A DNA stretch of 64,000 bases from Haloterrigena alkaliphila (GCF_017352155.2 NZ_CP071462.1:1-64000); one strand, 5' to 3'. Counted from the stretch's first letter, positions 26,721 to 36,987 are shown. Notes: generated from the letters alone by a model not told the origin. Translations and numbers: made by a program.

Positions 26721-26730
26721 CTTATAAAGT
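26721..26730 (-). promoter_or_regulatory. TATA box of the kinase gene 24936-26699
   Basis: Minus-strand ACTTTATAAG is centred about 26 nt before the ATG at 26699, the best TATA match of the three kinases. It supports leaderless transcription and the shorter start. Confidence 0.6.
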
Positions 26731-26844
26731 GCTGTGGCGAGCGGCGTGAATCCGGAAGGGACCGGGTCGAACCGTCGCGGACGACCGGAGCGCGGTCGGT
26801 CGCGAACGAACGTTTTACGCGTCGCCCCGCAGTACGGACCACAC

Positions 26845-27111
26845 ATGCCCGTGCCCAAGGACGAGTTCGACAGTTTGCCACCCTGTGACTTCTACACCCC
26901 CGCGGAACTGCTCGAGGACGACCGGATGTACACCGTCTACGAGATCGCCCGGCTCCTGCAGGGGCTCGAGCCCGACGCGGAGATCGACGAGGGGACCGAG
27001 GACGTCCTGCTCGACTGGGCGATTCCGTGGGTCATGACCAACGCCGACGACCTCGTGGTCGCGGAACCGCGGAGCGACGACGAACCGGGCTACTACGGCC
27101 TGAAAGAATGA
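26845..27111 (+). CDS. Small conserved haloarchaeal protein
   Basis: Acidic protein of 88 aa: PPCDFYTPAELLEDDRMYTVYEIARLLQGL followed by EDVLLDWAIPWVMTNADDLVVAEP. It is mostly helical with no transmembrane segment. It resembles the haloarchaeal DUF5827-type family, an assignment from memory and not certain. The ATG at 26845 has an A/T-rich box (CGTTTTACG) about 30 nt upstream. Its stop overlaps the next start (ATGA), so it is coupled to the P-loop ATPase gene and may function with it. Confidence 0.75.
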   Translation: MPVPKDEFDSLPPCDFYTPAELLEDDRMYTVYEIARLLQGLEPDAEIDEGTEDVLLDWAIPWVMTNADDLVVAEPRSDDEPGYYGLKE

Positions 27112-27956
27112 TCCTCCTCGTGGTCGGTGCCGACCGCGTCGACGCCGGCAAGACCACGTTCTCGGTCGGCCTGCTCGAGCGGACCGGCGCGGTCGGCTAC
27201 AAGCCCCGAGCCGGCAACGACTACTGGTTCGACCACGACGACTGCCGACGAGCGTTTTCCGGCGGGAGACTCTACGGCAAGGACGCAAAGCGCCTCGCGC
27301 GCGCCGAAGCGCGGGGTCGCCAGCCGGAACGGCTCAATCCGGTTCACCGACTGTGGCAGCCGGCGCCGGGCGGCGGCACGGGGCTGCTCGGACGGGCGGA
27401 CCGGGAGTTCGTCGTCGACCGCATGGGGCGCCCGGACGGGGACGGGGACGACGAGCGGTTACCCCTGTTCGTCCGCAACGCCACCGCCGACGTTCCCGCG
27501 GTCGTCGCCGATGCGCTCCCGCTCGAGGACGCGATCTCGGTCGAGACCGTCGCGGAGTTCAACGAGGTCGCCGAGCGGCGGTACGTCCCCGCGTTCGAGG
27601 AACTCGCGACCGAAATCGAGTCGGCGGAAGTCGCCGTCGTCGAATCCTACGGCGACATCGCCCAGCCGCTGCAGTCGCTCGATCACGCGGCGATCAGCGC
27701 CGTCGCCGCCGTCGAACCGGGCCGCGCCCGGATCTATCCCGCCGACCGCTACTGCCGGGCCTGCGAAATCGCCAGTTCGAGTCCGAAAGACGGCGCCCTC
27801 GAGAAACGCGTCCCGGACGTCCTCGACTACCTCGATCCGCTCGAGCGCGTCCCACTTCCCGCGCTGGGCGGCGACGAGCGGGCGGACCCGTCACGCGTCG
27901 CGGGGGCGTACGGCGACGCCTACGACGCGTTGCTCGAGGCGGCCGGGCAGGTCTGA
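27108..27956 (+). CDS. P-loop ATPase of unknown function
   Basis: Protein of 282 aa. Walker A is at the very N-terminus: VGADRVDAGKTTFSVGLLE (residues 5-23), as in dethiobiotin-synthetase/cobyric-acid-synthase-like G3E and SIMIBI P-loop proteins. GYKPRAGNDYWFDHDD follows at switch I position. No recognised substrate-binding motif identifies the reaction. It is coupled by ATGA to the 88-aa gene upstream. Short tandem repeats begin over its stop codon. Confidence 0.8.
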   Translation: MILLVVGADRVDAGKTTFSVGLLERTGAVGYKPRAGNDYWFDHDDCRRAFSGGRLYGKDAKRLARAEARGRQPERLNPVHRLWQPAPGGGTGLLGRADREFVVDRMGRPDGDGDDERLPLFVRNATADVPAVVADALPLEDAISVETVAEFNEVAERRYVPAFEELATEIESAEVAVVESYGDIAQPLQSLDHAAISAVAAVEPGRARIYPADRYCRACEIASSSPKDGALEKRVPDVLDYLDPLERVPLPALGGDERADPSRVAGAYGDAYDALLEAAGQV

Positions 27957-28010
27957 GCGCGCGGACCAAGCCTGAGCACGACGGGCCAAGCTTGAGCACG
28001 GTGGATCGGT
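27951..28010. repeat. Three degenerate 20-bp tandem repeats over a stop codon
   Basis: Units at 27951-27970, 27971-27990 and 27991-28010 share the pattern xxTGAGCxCGxxGGxCCAAG. The first contains the TGA stop of the ATPase gene. Later units are more diverged. The remaining 180 bp to thiB hold no gene that I can support. Confidence 0.7.
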
Positions 28011-28161
28011 CTGGGACCGCTCCGTGCTTCGTCGCCGATAGCGTCTCGAGACGCTCTTCGGTCCAGCATTCTCCGCCGGCGGGGCTGATTTTTCGACCCC
28101 TCGATACTGACGAAACTCGGGGGTAACGGCAGCAATGTCCGCGATCTGTCGACCACAGGGG

Positions 28162-28178
28162 TTAAGACCACTCAGTGG
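28162..28178 (+). promoter_or_regulatory. thiB promoter with overlapping palindromic operator candidate
   Basis: TTAAG (28162-28166) lies 25-29 nt before the thiB ATG, as expected for a leaderless TATA region. Immediately downstream is the perfect inverted repeat CCACT-C-AGTGG (28168-28178), between the TATA box and the predicted start. A repressor bound there would block transcription. Control by thiamine status is an inference from the operon. Confidence 0.4.
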
Positions 28179-28190
28179 AACCACCGTGTA

Positions 28191-29285
28191 ATGAAACGAC
28201 GAACGGTCGTCGGCGCGGTCGCCGGCGGTGCGACGCTCGGCGTCGCGGGCTGTCTGACCCGGGACGGAAACGGTGACGGGAACTCGAACGAGGGCGACGG
28301 GACGCTCACCGTCGTCACCTACCCGTCGATGATCGACGAGGAGAACGCCGCCGGCCCGTGGCTCAAGGAAGCGTTCGAATCGGAGCATCCCGACGCCGAA
28401 CTCGAGTGGAAGCAGTTGCCGGATCAGCGGATCAACCACTACATCGGGCAGGCCGACGGCGGCGGTGAAATCGACGCCGACGTCTACCTCGGACTGAACG
28501 TCGACGACCTGGTGGCCGTCGACGACAACCTCGCGGACGGCGGACTCTTCCGCGAACTCGAGACGGATCGGCTCGACCGGGCCGATCGAATCCGCGACGG
28601 GCTGGATCTGGGCGATCCGCACGGTCGCGCGCTCCCCTACGACACGGGCTACATCAGCCTCGTCTACGACGAGAGCGAGGTCGACGAACCGCAGACGTTC
28701 GAGGATCTGACCGAACCCGCCTACGAGGACGCGCTGCTGGCCCAGAACGCACAGACCTCGGATCCGGGACAGGCGTTCCTCCTGTGGACGATCGACGCAT
28801 TCGGCGAGGACGGCTACCTCGACTACTGGCGGGAACTGGACGAGAACGGCGTCCGCATCCTCGACGACTGGAGCGAGTCCTACTACGGCGCGTACATGGA
28901 AGAAGAGCGGCCGATGGTCGTCTCCTACTCGACCGATCAGGTGTTCGCGAGCGCGGAAGGAAACGACCTCACGCGCCATCAGATCGCGTTCCTGAACGGA
29001 CAGGGTTACGCCAACCCCGAGGGAATGGGGATCTTCGAGGACGCCGGAGACGTCGACCTCGCCTACGACTTCTTCGACTTCGTCCTCTCGAACGAGGCGC
29101 AGGCGGAGATCGCCCAGCGCAACGTCCAGTTCCCCGCCGTCGACGAGGAGTACGTCGACCTGGACGAGGAGTTCGACAAGTACGCCCACGTGCCGCCGGA
29201 GGCGGTGACCGTCGGCTACGACAGGCTCCGGGGCAATCTCGACGGCTGGGTCGAAGACTGGGCTCGCGAGTTCGCCAGCCAGTAA
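28191..29285 (+). CDS. thiB: Thiamine ABC transporter substrate-binding lipoprotein
   Basis: Extracellular solute-binding lipoprotein of 364 aa. The N-terminus MKRRTVVGAVAGGATLGVAGC has a twin-arginine and a lipobox ending at C21, so it is exported, probably by Tat, and lipid-anchored. The mature part matches TbpA/ThiB: LTVVTYPSMIDEENAAGPWL, PYDTGYISLVYDES, and the ligand-pocket block MVVSYSTDQVFAS (about residues 240-252). A Gly/Asn/Asp linker follows the lipobox. It is the first gene of thiBPQ, with thiP 15 nt downstream. Confidence 0.9.
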   Translation: MKRRTVVGAVAGGATLGVAGCLTRDGNGDGNSNEGDGTLTVVTYPSMIDEENAAGPWLKEAFESEHPDAELEWKQLPDQRINHYIGQADGGGEIDADVYLGLNVDDLVAVDDNLADGGLFRELETDRLDRADRIRDGLDLGDPHGRALPYDTGYISLVYDESEVDEPQTFEDLTEPAYEDALLAQNAQTSDPGQAFLLWTIDAFGEDGYLDYWRELDENGVRILDDWSESYYGAYMEEERPMVVSYSTDQVFASAEGNDLTRHQIAFLNGQGYANPEGMGIFEDAGDVDLAYDFFDFVLSNEAQAEIAQRNVQFPAVDEEYVDLDEEFDKYAHVPPEAVTVGYDRLRGNLDGWVEDWAREFASQ

Positions 29286-29300
29286 CTGTCGGGCCGATCC

Positions 29301-31201
29301 ATGCCCGCCGCAGATCGCGTCGCCGCCGCCCGCGACCGCCTCGAGGGCGTCCGGTCGTGGCTCGAGCGCCACGGCCTCTCGCTCGCCGCGCTCGGGACGA
29401 CGGCCGTCCTCGCCGTCATGCTGTACCTCCCCGTCGGCGTCGTCTTCGTCGAGGCCGTTCTCGAGGAGGGGCGGCCGACGCTCGCGCACTTCGCCGAGGT
29501 CCTGACGGATCCGTTCTATTTCGGGGCCCTCGCGGACGTCTTCGCCGACCCGCTCGCGGTCGGCGACCACCTCGCCTCGCTGGCGGGGTGGCTGGGGGCG
29601 ATTTCCGTCGCCCCGACGCTCGCGTATCCGATTCCCGGCCTCGACCTGCCGGTGCCGTGGCTCGCCCTCGACGCGCCGCCCGTCCGGAAGGGGCTGTTCG
29701 GGTTCACGGCGTATCAGGCCGCGCTGTCGACCGTCGCGAGCGTCGCGATCGGACTGCCCGCCGCGTACGTGCTCGCGAACTACGAGTTCTACGGCCGGCG
29801 GACGCTCCGGTCGTTGACGATCCTCCCGTTCGTCCTGCCGGGCATCCTCGTGGCGGTCGGCTTCTACTCGATGTTCGGGCGGACGGGGACGCTCAACAGT
29901 CTGCTCGGGGCGGTCGGCCTCGGTCCGTTCGCGTTCGTCGAGACGAGTCCGCTCGCGATCGTGATCCTCGCGCACGCCTTCTACAACGCGCCGCTGGTCG
30001 CCCGACTCACCGTCGCGGCGTGGGAATCGGTCGACGCCCGGACCGTCGAGACCGCCCGCAGCCTCGGCGCGAGTCGGCGCCGGGCCTTCCGGGACGTCGT
30101 CGTCCCGCAACTGCTCCCGGCGGTGCTCACCGGCGCACTGCTGACGTTCATCTTCACGTTCATGACCTTCCCCATCGTGCTCGCGCTGGGCGGGCTCCGG
30201 CTGGCGACCGTCGAGGTCTGGATCTACGACCGCGTCCAGCGGCTGGCCTACGGCGAGGCGGCCACGCTCGCCGTCCTCGAGACGATGCTCTCGCTGGGAC
30301 TCACGTACGCATACCTCCGCTACGAGTCCGCGCAGGCGGGGTTCTCCAGGGCGCCCTCGCCCACGCCGAAAGAACCGCTCTTCCCCGACCTGCGGACGGC
30401 GCTCTCGCCGCGGCGACTCGCGGTTCTGGGCTACGGGCTCGTCGCGCTCGTCCTCTTCGTCGGACCGATGGCGAGCCTGCTCGTCGGCAGCGTCACGGAC
30501 GGCGCCGGGTTCACGCTCGACCACTACGCGTTCCTCCTCGAGCGTCAGCTCGAGGGCGCGAGCTTCCAGACGCTGCCGCTGCCCGCGATCCGGAACTCGC
30601 TGCTGTTCGGCCTCGCGACGCTGGCCGTCGCGGTGCCGATGGGGGTCGTAATCTCGGTGCTGACGGTCCGCGCTGGGCGAAGCGGCCGAATCGTCGACGC
30701 GCTCGCGATGCTTCCGCTGGCCGTCAGCGGCGTCGTGTTCGGGATCGGACTCCTACAGGGACTGGTCTTCGGCCTCTCGCTGCCCGGCGGCTGGCGGCTC
30801 CAGCTGACGGGCTCGGTCGCCATCGTCGCCGCCCACGCGGTCGCGGCCTACCCGTTCGTGACGCGGAACGTCTCGCCGCTGCTCGCGAACCTCGATCCCG
30901 CGATGGTCGAGTCGGCCCGGGCGCTCGGCGCGTCGCGAACGCGCGCGCTGCTCGACGTCGAACTCCCGCTGGTGCGAAGCGGCATCGTCGCGGGGGCCGC
31001 GTTCGCCTTCGCCATCTCGATCGGCGAGTTCTCTTCGACGGTGATTTTGGCCAGCGGGAGCGAGAGCTACACGATGCCCGTCGCCGTCGAACGCTATCTG
31101 GGTCGCCGCTCCGGCCCCGCGATCGCCATGGGATCCCTGCTGTTGCTCGTGACGGCGGCGAGTTTCGTCGTCATCGACCGCGTCGGCGGGGGTGAGCGGG
31201 C

Positions 31202-31205
<4 letters not shown>
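29301..31205 (+). CDS. thiP: Thiamine ABC transporter permease (two fused MetI-like domains)
   Basis: Membrane protein of 634 aa with about 12 hydrophobic helices in two homologous halves, as in ThiP. Each half has the EAA loop that contacts the ATPase: ETARSLGASRRRAFRDVVVP (about residues 250-270) and VESARALGASRTRALLDVEL (about 535-554). It starts 15 nt after thiB and its stop overlaps the GTG start of thiQ (GTGA), so it is an operon member. The N-terminal cytoplasmic stretch of about 30 residues is rich in Arg. Confidence 0.92.
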
Positions 31206-32308
<1,103 letters not shown>

Positions 32309-32331
32309 CCTCGATTCGCGACGGCGACGGC

Positions 32332-32910
32332 TCAGGCCTGTCGAGCCATCCGCGCGGAGAGTTCGACGTGTTCGTACGGATTGTTCGTCACGCTGGGCCC
32401 GTGGCCCGTGTGCATCGCCGCGAGGTCCTCGTCGATCCGCTCGAGGACGCGGTCGATGCTCTCGACGAGCGCCTCGCGGTCGCCTTCCTCGAGATCGGTC
32501 CGGCCGAAACTCCCGTTCTGGAAGATCAGGTCGCCCGCGAAGAGGACGTCGGCGTCGTCGCTGTAGAAGCAGAGGTGGTCGTTCTTGTGTCCCGGCGTGT
32601 GGAGCGCGACGTACTCATGGTCACCGAGTCGGACCGTCTCCTCGTCCTCGATGGCGTGGTCGACGCCGTCGATCGAGGGATCGTACCCCCACGCGTCGAC
32701 GCCGAAGGCGTCCGTGACGGCCTCGAGGTTGCCGACGTGATCCCGGTGGGTGTGCGTGAGAACGACGGCGTCGATGTCGTCGATCCGGTCGCGGATCGCG
32801 TCGACGACGTCGAAGTTCGCCCCGGTATCGATCAGCACGGTCCGCTCGCCGTCGACCAGAAAGACGTTGCTCGTAAACGCCCGTACGCCCTGCGCGAGAT
32901 TGGCGATCAT
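32332..32910 (-). CDS. Metallo-beta-lactamase fold hydrolase
   Basis: Hydrolase of 192 aa of the glyoxalase-II-like MBL type. The metal motif HxHxDH (HTHRDH) is at residues 53-58. The later motifs LHTPGHKNDHLCFY and LFAGDLIFQNGSFGRTDL (the Asp ligand) and the final HTGHGPS complete two metal sites. The substrate is probably a thioester or similar. The ATG at 32910 gives MIANLAQGVRAFTSNVFLV, a standard N-terminus; 44 additional upstream codons are arginine/proline-rich and not conserved in character. It is convergent with thiQ. Confidence 0.85.
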   Translation of the reverse strand: MIANLAQGVRAFTSNVFLVDGERTVLIDTGANFDVVDAIRDRIDDIDAVVLTHTHRDHVGNLEAVTDAFGVDAWGYDPSIDGVDHAIEDEETVRLGDHEYVALHTPGHKNDHLCFYSDDADVLFAGDLIFQNGSFGRTDLEEGDREALVESIDRVLERIDEDLAAMHTGHGPSVTNNPYEHVELSARMARQA

Positions 32911-33077
32911 GGGAGACGGTAGGTCGTCGTCCGGTTTGTGCGTGTCGACACGCCTCGAGCACCGAATCGTGGGCGTTGCCGCGCTGAGGCCGGACGTCCG
33001 GCCGGGAACCCCAGGGCCGTCTGACGGGGTGCCAGTATTCACAAGGATTTTTAGCTACGGCACGTAGTGGTAGACGA

Positions 33078-34295
33078 ATGAACCGGTCGGTCTCCGTCGG
33101 CATTATCGTTTTCGTCGTCGCGTTCGCCGCCGCAGTCGGCGCTCCGACGACGATGGCCGCCGGCACACCAACTGCCGAAGGGGACTCACCCCACACCCAG
33201 CAATCGACGACGGATCCACGGATCCAGCTCCAGTCGTCGACCAACTCGATCGCCAATACGCAGGATTTCGACCAGACGACCTTCGAGATTACCGTCCACG
33301 AGAACGGGAGCGCGACGTGGACGTTCCAGCACCAGCGCCGATTCGACAGCGAGAACGAATCCGAGGAACGCGAGGCGTTCCAGACGTTCGCCGAGGAGTT
33401 CGAATCGGAGGAAACCGACCTCTATCAGCGCTTCACGACGCTGGTCGACTCGCTCGTCGAAACCGGGATGGACCGAACCGACCGCGAAATGGAAGCGACG
33501 AACTTCCGGCGGTCAGCCCGGGTCGAAGAACAACTCGGCACGAGCCGGGGTATCGTCGAAATGTCGTTCACCTGGGAGGGGATCGCCGAGGTGGACGGCA
33601 ACACGGTCACGGTCGGCGACGTCTTCGAAGGGATCTACCTGGCGGAGGATCAGGCGATCGAAATCTCGGCCGGAGACGGGCTCACGTTCGAACGGGTCGA
33701 ACCCACCGGGGAGGCCCGGTACACGGGCGAATCGGTCAAGTCGACGAACGAGGTGGTCTGGCGGGGCGAACACCAGTTCCTCGACGGCCAGCCCCAGGCG
33801 GTGCTCGTCACGGAGGCCAGCGACAGCGCATCGTGGCCGTTCGCTGCCGGCGGCCTGCTCTTGCTCGTGATCGCCGTCGGCGCCGTCTGGTATGGCCGCC
33901 GGTGGTGGCCCGACGCCGGCGCCGATGAAGGGTCGGAGCCCGAGACACCGGCGCAGACGGAGGACGCGACGGCCGAGACCGCCGCCGCGGGAACGGCAGC
34001 GGCAGCGGCGGGTACCGACGACCGGACTGAGGCCGCCGCGGCGTCGGAGCCGCTCACCGACGACGAACTGCTCACCGACGAGGACCGGGTCGTCAAACTG
34101 ATCCGCGAGAACGGCGGTCGGATGAAACAGGTCAACATCGTCGAGGAAACCGGCTGGTCGAAGTCCAAGGTCAGCATGCTCCTCTCGGACATGGAGGAAG
34201 ACGGCACCATCAGCAAACTCCGCGTCGGTCGCGAGAACATCATCAGCCTCGACGGGTTCGAACCCGAGGCGACGAAGTCGCCCTTCGAGGAGTAG
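33078..34295 (+). CDS. Membrane-anchored winged-helix protein
   Basis: Protein of 405 aa. A signal peptide (about residues 1-28) is followed by an extracellular beta-rich domain of about 220 residues, one TM helix (AAGGLLLLVIAVGAVWYG, about 256-273), an Ala/Glu/Thr low-complexity linker, and a cytoplasmic winged helix (LLTDEDRVVKLIRENGGRMK, VNIVEETGWSKSKVSMLLSDM, about 330-385). The layout matches the haloarchaeal DUF7343/DUF7345 family of membrane-tethered regulators. A role linking an external signal to gene control is inferred; targets are unknown. An A/T-rich box precedes it (AGGATTTTTAGC, 33041-33052). Confidence 0.85.
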   Translation: MNRSVSVGIIVFVVAFAAAVGAPTTMAAGTPTAEGDSPHTQQSTTDPRIQLQSSTNSIANTQDFDQTTFEITVHENGSATWTFQHQRRFDSENESEEREAFQTFAEEFESEETDLYQRFTTLVDSLVETGMDRTDREMEATNFRRSARVEEQLGTSRGIVEMSFTWEGIAEVDGNTVTVGDVFEGIYLAEDQAIEISAGDGLTFERVEPTGEARYTGESVKSTNEVVWRGEHQFLDGQPQAVLVTEASDSASWPFAAGGLLLLVIAVGAVWYGRRWWPDAGADEGSEPETPAQTEDATAETAAAGTAAAAAGTDDRTEAAAASEPLTDDELLTDEDRVVKLIRENGGRMKQVNIVEETGWSKSKVSMLLSDMEEDGTISKLRVGRENIISLDGFEPEATKSPFEE

Positions 34296-34456
34296 GTCCG
34301 GCGCTCGAGGGAAACGTGGTACGACGCGACACTCTCGAATCGAAACGGAATGCTTAAACATCGTACCGCGCAACGAATGCATGCAGAGGAAGGCCGAACG
34401 CTCCGTTGCCGAGATGGACGACGTCCGTCGAGGCTCGGTGCGAGAACGCAGTGAAC

Positions 34457-34531
34457 GCTCCGTTGGTGTAGTCCGGCCAATCATATTGCCCTCTCACGGC
34501 AATGACCAGGGTTCGAATCCCTGACGGAGCA
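34457..34531 (+). tRNA. tRNA-Glu (CUC anticodon)
   Basis: 75-nt gene without intron. The acceptor stem pairs GCTCCGT (34457-34463) with ACGGAGC (34524-34530), and the discriminator is A34531. The anticodon stem TTGCC/GGCAA encloses the loop CTCTCAC, giving anticodon CTC, which reads GAG (Glu). The T-arm is CAGGGTTCGAATCCCTG. CCA is not encoded. Fragments of its 3' end recur within 110 bp downstream. Confidence 0.95.
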
Positions 34532-34574
34532 CTACAGCGAGCGAGTTTTTACGAGTGAGCGAAGCGCGGACGGA

Positions 34575-34642
34575 AGGGATTCGAATTAGAGAAACGCGAG
34601 CGATCGCGAGCGTTTCGTGTCGTTCGAACCCCTGACGGAGCA
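34575..34642 (+). repeat. tRNA-Glu 3'-end fragments: inverted 11-mer and direct 21-mer
   Basis: AGGGATTCGAA at 34575-34585 is the reverse complement of the T-arm segment of the adjacent tRNA-Glu. At 34622-34642 the last 21 nt of the tRNA recur in direct orientation with one mismatch (TTCGAACCCCTGACGGAGCA). Between them, 34591-34616 is an inverted repeat (GAAACGC ... GCGTTTC around GCGATCGC) with GA opposite GA mismatches. Direct copies of tRNA 3' ends mark integrase attachment sites, but no integrase is seen here. Confidence 0.75.
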
Positions 34643-34728
34643 TTTTCCGACGACTACAGTCGCGAGTCGTAACGGCGTTTCTGGATCCAACGGGACCACT
34701 GGTTTCCGGGGGTTGAGAACGCAACGTC

Positions 34729-34974
34729 TCAGTCGATGTGTTCGAGAAATTCGTTCAAGGAGGCGGAGCGTTCGTCGGACCAGTCGTCACCGTCGGGGGG
34801 TAAGAAGCGAATGACGACCGTCTCTTGTTCGTCGCCGTCACGCACCGTCTCGACCCACCGCGTCTTTTGCCAGATACCGGTGACCTCGACTGGACCGTGG
34901 TGGGCGTGGTCGTACGTCCGACCGTGCTCGATAGGGCGGTCAGACGCAGATGTTAGCTTCTGCTCCTCGTTCAT
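34729..34974 (-). CDS. Small hypothetical protein
   Basis: Acidic protein of 81 aa (MNEEQKLTSASDRPIEHGRT ... ETVVIRFLPPDGDDWSDE). It has a predicted beta-rich core around HGPVEVTGIWQKTRWVETV and no Cys or TM segment. The ATG at 34974 is preferred; the reading frame continues 41 codons upstream without a recognisable extension. It looks like a haloarchaeal small conserved protein, but I cannot name the family. It is the first gene after the tRNA-Glu fragments. Confidence 0.6.
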   Translation of the reverse strand: MNEEQKLTSASDRPIEHGRTYDHAHHGPVEVTGIWQKTRWVETVRDGDEQETVVIRFLPPDGDDWSDERSASLNEFLEHID

Positions 34975-35111
34975 AGTGTGCGCTTCTGTCCCCTCCTTCG
35001 TTTCTTGATTGCTTGCGATTGGAAGGATCTGACCCGGCCGAATACTAATTCGCCCGTAAAACGGCACGAGAACCCACTCATCCGGTGTACGCACCATCCG
35101 ACACCGAGCGA

Positions 35112-35567
35112 CTACAGCGTCGTCACGAGGTCGTCCGGATTGAGGGGTTTCGTGAGAGACGCGTCCGCCTGTGGATGCTCTCGCTCGAGGCGCTCGATCG
35201 CGGCGCCCGACCCGGAGAGCACGACCAGCGGGACGTTCTCGAGAGCGCGATTACCCTCCAGTTCAGCCAGAATCTTCCGCCCGGTTGTCCGAGGCAGGTG
35301 CCAATCGAGCAGGATCAGCTCGGAGCGCGGTGCGTCGGTGTACTCGCCGCGTCGGTGGAGGAAGTCCAACGCCTCGTCGCCGTCGGTCGTGATGTGGACC
35401 GTCGAGTTCCAGCCCAGTTCTCGAAGAATTTCTACCGTGAGGCGAGCGTCACCCGGATTATCTTCGACCAGGAGGATGTCGTCGAGCGAACCCGGGTCAC
35501 TCAGTACCGGTTCGATGAACCGGGGCCGGCTAACTGATTCGGATGGGATGCGAGTGGGGTCGTCCAC
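35112..35567 (-). CDS. Response regulator receiver (REC) protein
   Basis: Single-domain CheY-like receiver. The phosphorylation pocket is visible: acidic DDILLVEDNPGD near the start, the phospho-accepting Asp in ELILLDWHLPRTTGRKIL, the Thr/Ser in VVLSGSG and the Lys in SLTKPLNPDD. There is no output domain, so it probably works in a phosphorelay or through protein contact; the orphan kinases at 21-26.7 kb are candidates only. I start at the GTG at 35567 (151 aa). The frame stays open to an ATG at 35870 (252 aa), but that 100-residue extension is low in conserved features. Confidence 0.8.
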   Translation of the reverse strand: MDDPTRIPSESVSRPRFIEPVLSDPGSLDDILLVEDNPGDARLTVEILRELGWNSTVHITTDGDEALDFLHRRGEYTDAPRSELILLDWHLPRTTGRKILAELEGNRALENVPLVVLSGSGAAIERLEREHPQADASLTKPLNPDDLVTTL

Positions 35568-36024
35568 CGGAGCCGGTGCAGAGCACTCGCTGCCAACGGA
35601 TCGGGTCACACGTTGGATCGAGCGGCTCGGATGAAGCAGGATTCGTCCAAGAGGGCCGAAGGTCGCGTTCTCCTCGTCTTCGCCGTGAACCAGCCAGCGA
35701 GAACCGTCGGAGAACGACTCGGGACCGGTGCTGGCAGAACGGCCGACCGATTCCCGACGGATGGGGGTGGGATGAGTCACCACGAACGGGACGTCTGCCT
35801 CTGACACGGGGAGCGGTGGAACCCGTCCTGCTCTAATATATCGGATCGGATGAAATAGTCGTTCGTCCAATACGATTTGGTATCCGGACGGCGCTCGAGG
35901 CTCGGCGGCCGCGTCTCACGCGGGCCATCGGCGCCGGGGAGACGGATGGAACGGTGCCTCGGACTTCAACGACTTGAACGTGTAACGCGACGGAAAAACC
36001 CCGGCCGGAGCAAAGAGGCGATAG
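35568..36024. other. Intergenic region between divergent genes
   Basis: About 455 bp between the receiver gene and the LEA-type gene. Part may encode an N-terminal extension of the receiver ORF (open to 35870). Around 35826-35880 there is an A/T-rich block (TCTAATATATCGG) that could be the receiver promoter. No other gene is supported. Confidence 0.4.
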
Positions 36025-36987
36025 ATGGGACGTCGCAGAACGGGGGGTGCGATACTCGTCGCAGCCGTCCTGATCGTATCGACTGCCGCCTACGGCGTGA
36101 TCGCGGCGGACCGACCGCGGATCGAATCCGTCGAGAACGAGTGGGGGACCGTCACGGACGAGCGGACGGAAATCGAAACGCGAATCGCCGTCGACAATCC
36201 GCTGGTCCTCCGCGTCGGCGACGCCGCGGCGGACGTCTCGTACACCGTCTCGGCGAACGACATCGTGATCGCCTCGGAGCGGGAGAACAGCGTCCGACTC
36301 GCCGGTGACGAGAGTACCGTCGCCGTCTCCACGTGGCTCGACAACGACGAGATTCCGGCGTGGTGGGTCTCCCACGTGAACGGGAACGAGACGACGACGG
36401 TGCGCGTCGAACCGGACGTCGTCGCCACCCGGGGTGTCGTTGAGCTCTCGTCGGAGGAGTGGACGCAGGAACGGACCGTCCAGACGAACCTGCTCGAGCC
36501 GTTACGAACGAATCAGAGCCAGCGAGTTCAGGCGTACGAACGGACCGTGTTCGTCGTCGAGGAGACGGACGCGCAGTGGGGGAACGCCACCAGTAACCGA
36601 ACGCCGATCGACGCGTCGGCGACGGTGACCAACCCGACCGGAATTCCGGTGCCGATCACGGAGATCGGGTACACGGTACGACTCAACGGAATCGTCGTCG
36701 GGGAGGGCGTGGCTGCCGACCGAACCGTCATCGAATCGGGCAGCACGCGAACGATCGACGCCAGCGCGGCCATCGACAACGCCCAGCTAGACGACTGGTG
36801 GGTCACGCACGTTCGGAACGACGAGACGTCGAATCTGACGGTGGAGTTCGATGCGACCCTCGAGTACGCGGGGCTCCGGCGGGAGGTTCCCCTGGAGTTC
36901 CTCTCGTACGAACGGGAGTTCCAGACGGACCTGCTGGGAACGGCGAACGCGAGCGCGAACGAGTCCGCCCCCGAACGGGACGGATAG
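36025..36987 (+). CDS. LEA14-like (WHy domain) exported protein
   Basis: Protein of 320 aa with an N-terminal hydrophobic signal/anchor (about residues 8-28). Two tandem Late-Embryogenesis-Abundant type 2 (WHy) beta-sandwich domains follow, about 32-160 and 172-300. They share the repeated pattern ENEWGTVTDERTEIETRIAV / DAQWGNATSNRTPIDASATV, then DNDEIPAWWVSHVNGNE / DNAQLDDWWVTHVRNDE. LEA2 proteins are linked with desiccation or osmotic stress; a surface-stabilising role here is inference. The C-terminus is Asn/Ala/Glu-rich and hydrophilic. Confidence 0.8.
   Translation: MGRRRTGGAILVAAVLIVSTAAYGVIAADRPRIESVENEWGTVTDERTEIETRIAVDNPLVLRVGDAAADVSYTVSANDIVIASERENSVRLAGDESTVAVSTWLDNDEIPAWWVSHVNGNETTTVRVEPDVVATRGVVELSSEEWTQERTVQTNLLEPLRTNQSQRVQAYERTVFVVEETDAQWGNATSNRTPIDASATVTNPTGIPVPITEIGYTVRLNGIVVGEGVAADRTVIESGSTRTIDASAAIDNAQLDDWWVTHVRNDETSNLTVEFDATLEYAGLRREVPLEFLSYEREFQTDLLGTANASANESAPERDG

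Noticed and set aside
28011-28190. TPP riboswitch before thiB
   Set aside because: No THI-element core is visible, and the TATA box lies only about 27 nt before the ATG, which leaves no room for a leader.
27891-30524. Long minus-strand frame (877 aa) opposite thiB/thiP
   Set aside because: Antisense shadow caused by high GC third positions; the composition is extremely Arg/Glu-rich with no family match.
34494-34724. 76-aa minus-strand frame over the tRNA-Glu region
   Set aside because: Overlaps the tRNA in antisense, including the T-arm; typical spurious frame near tRNAs.
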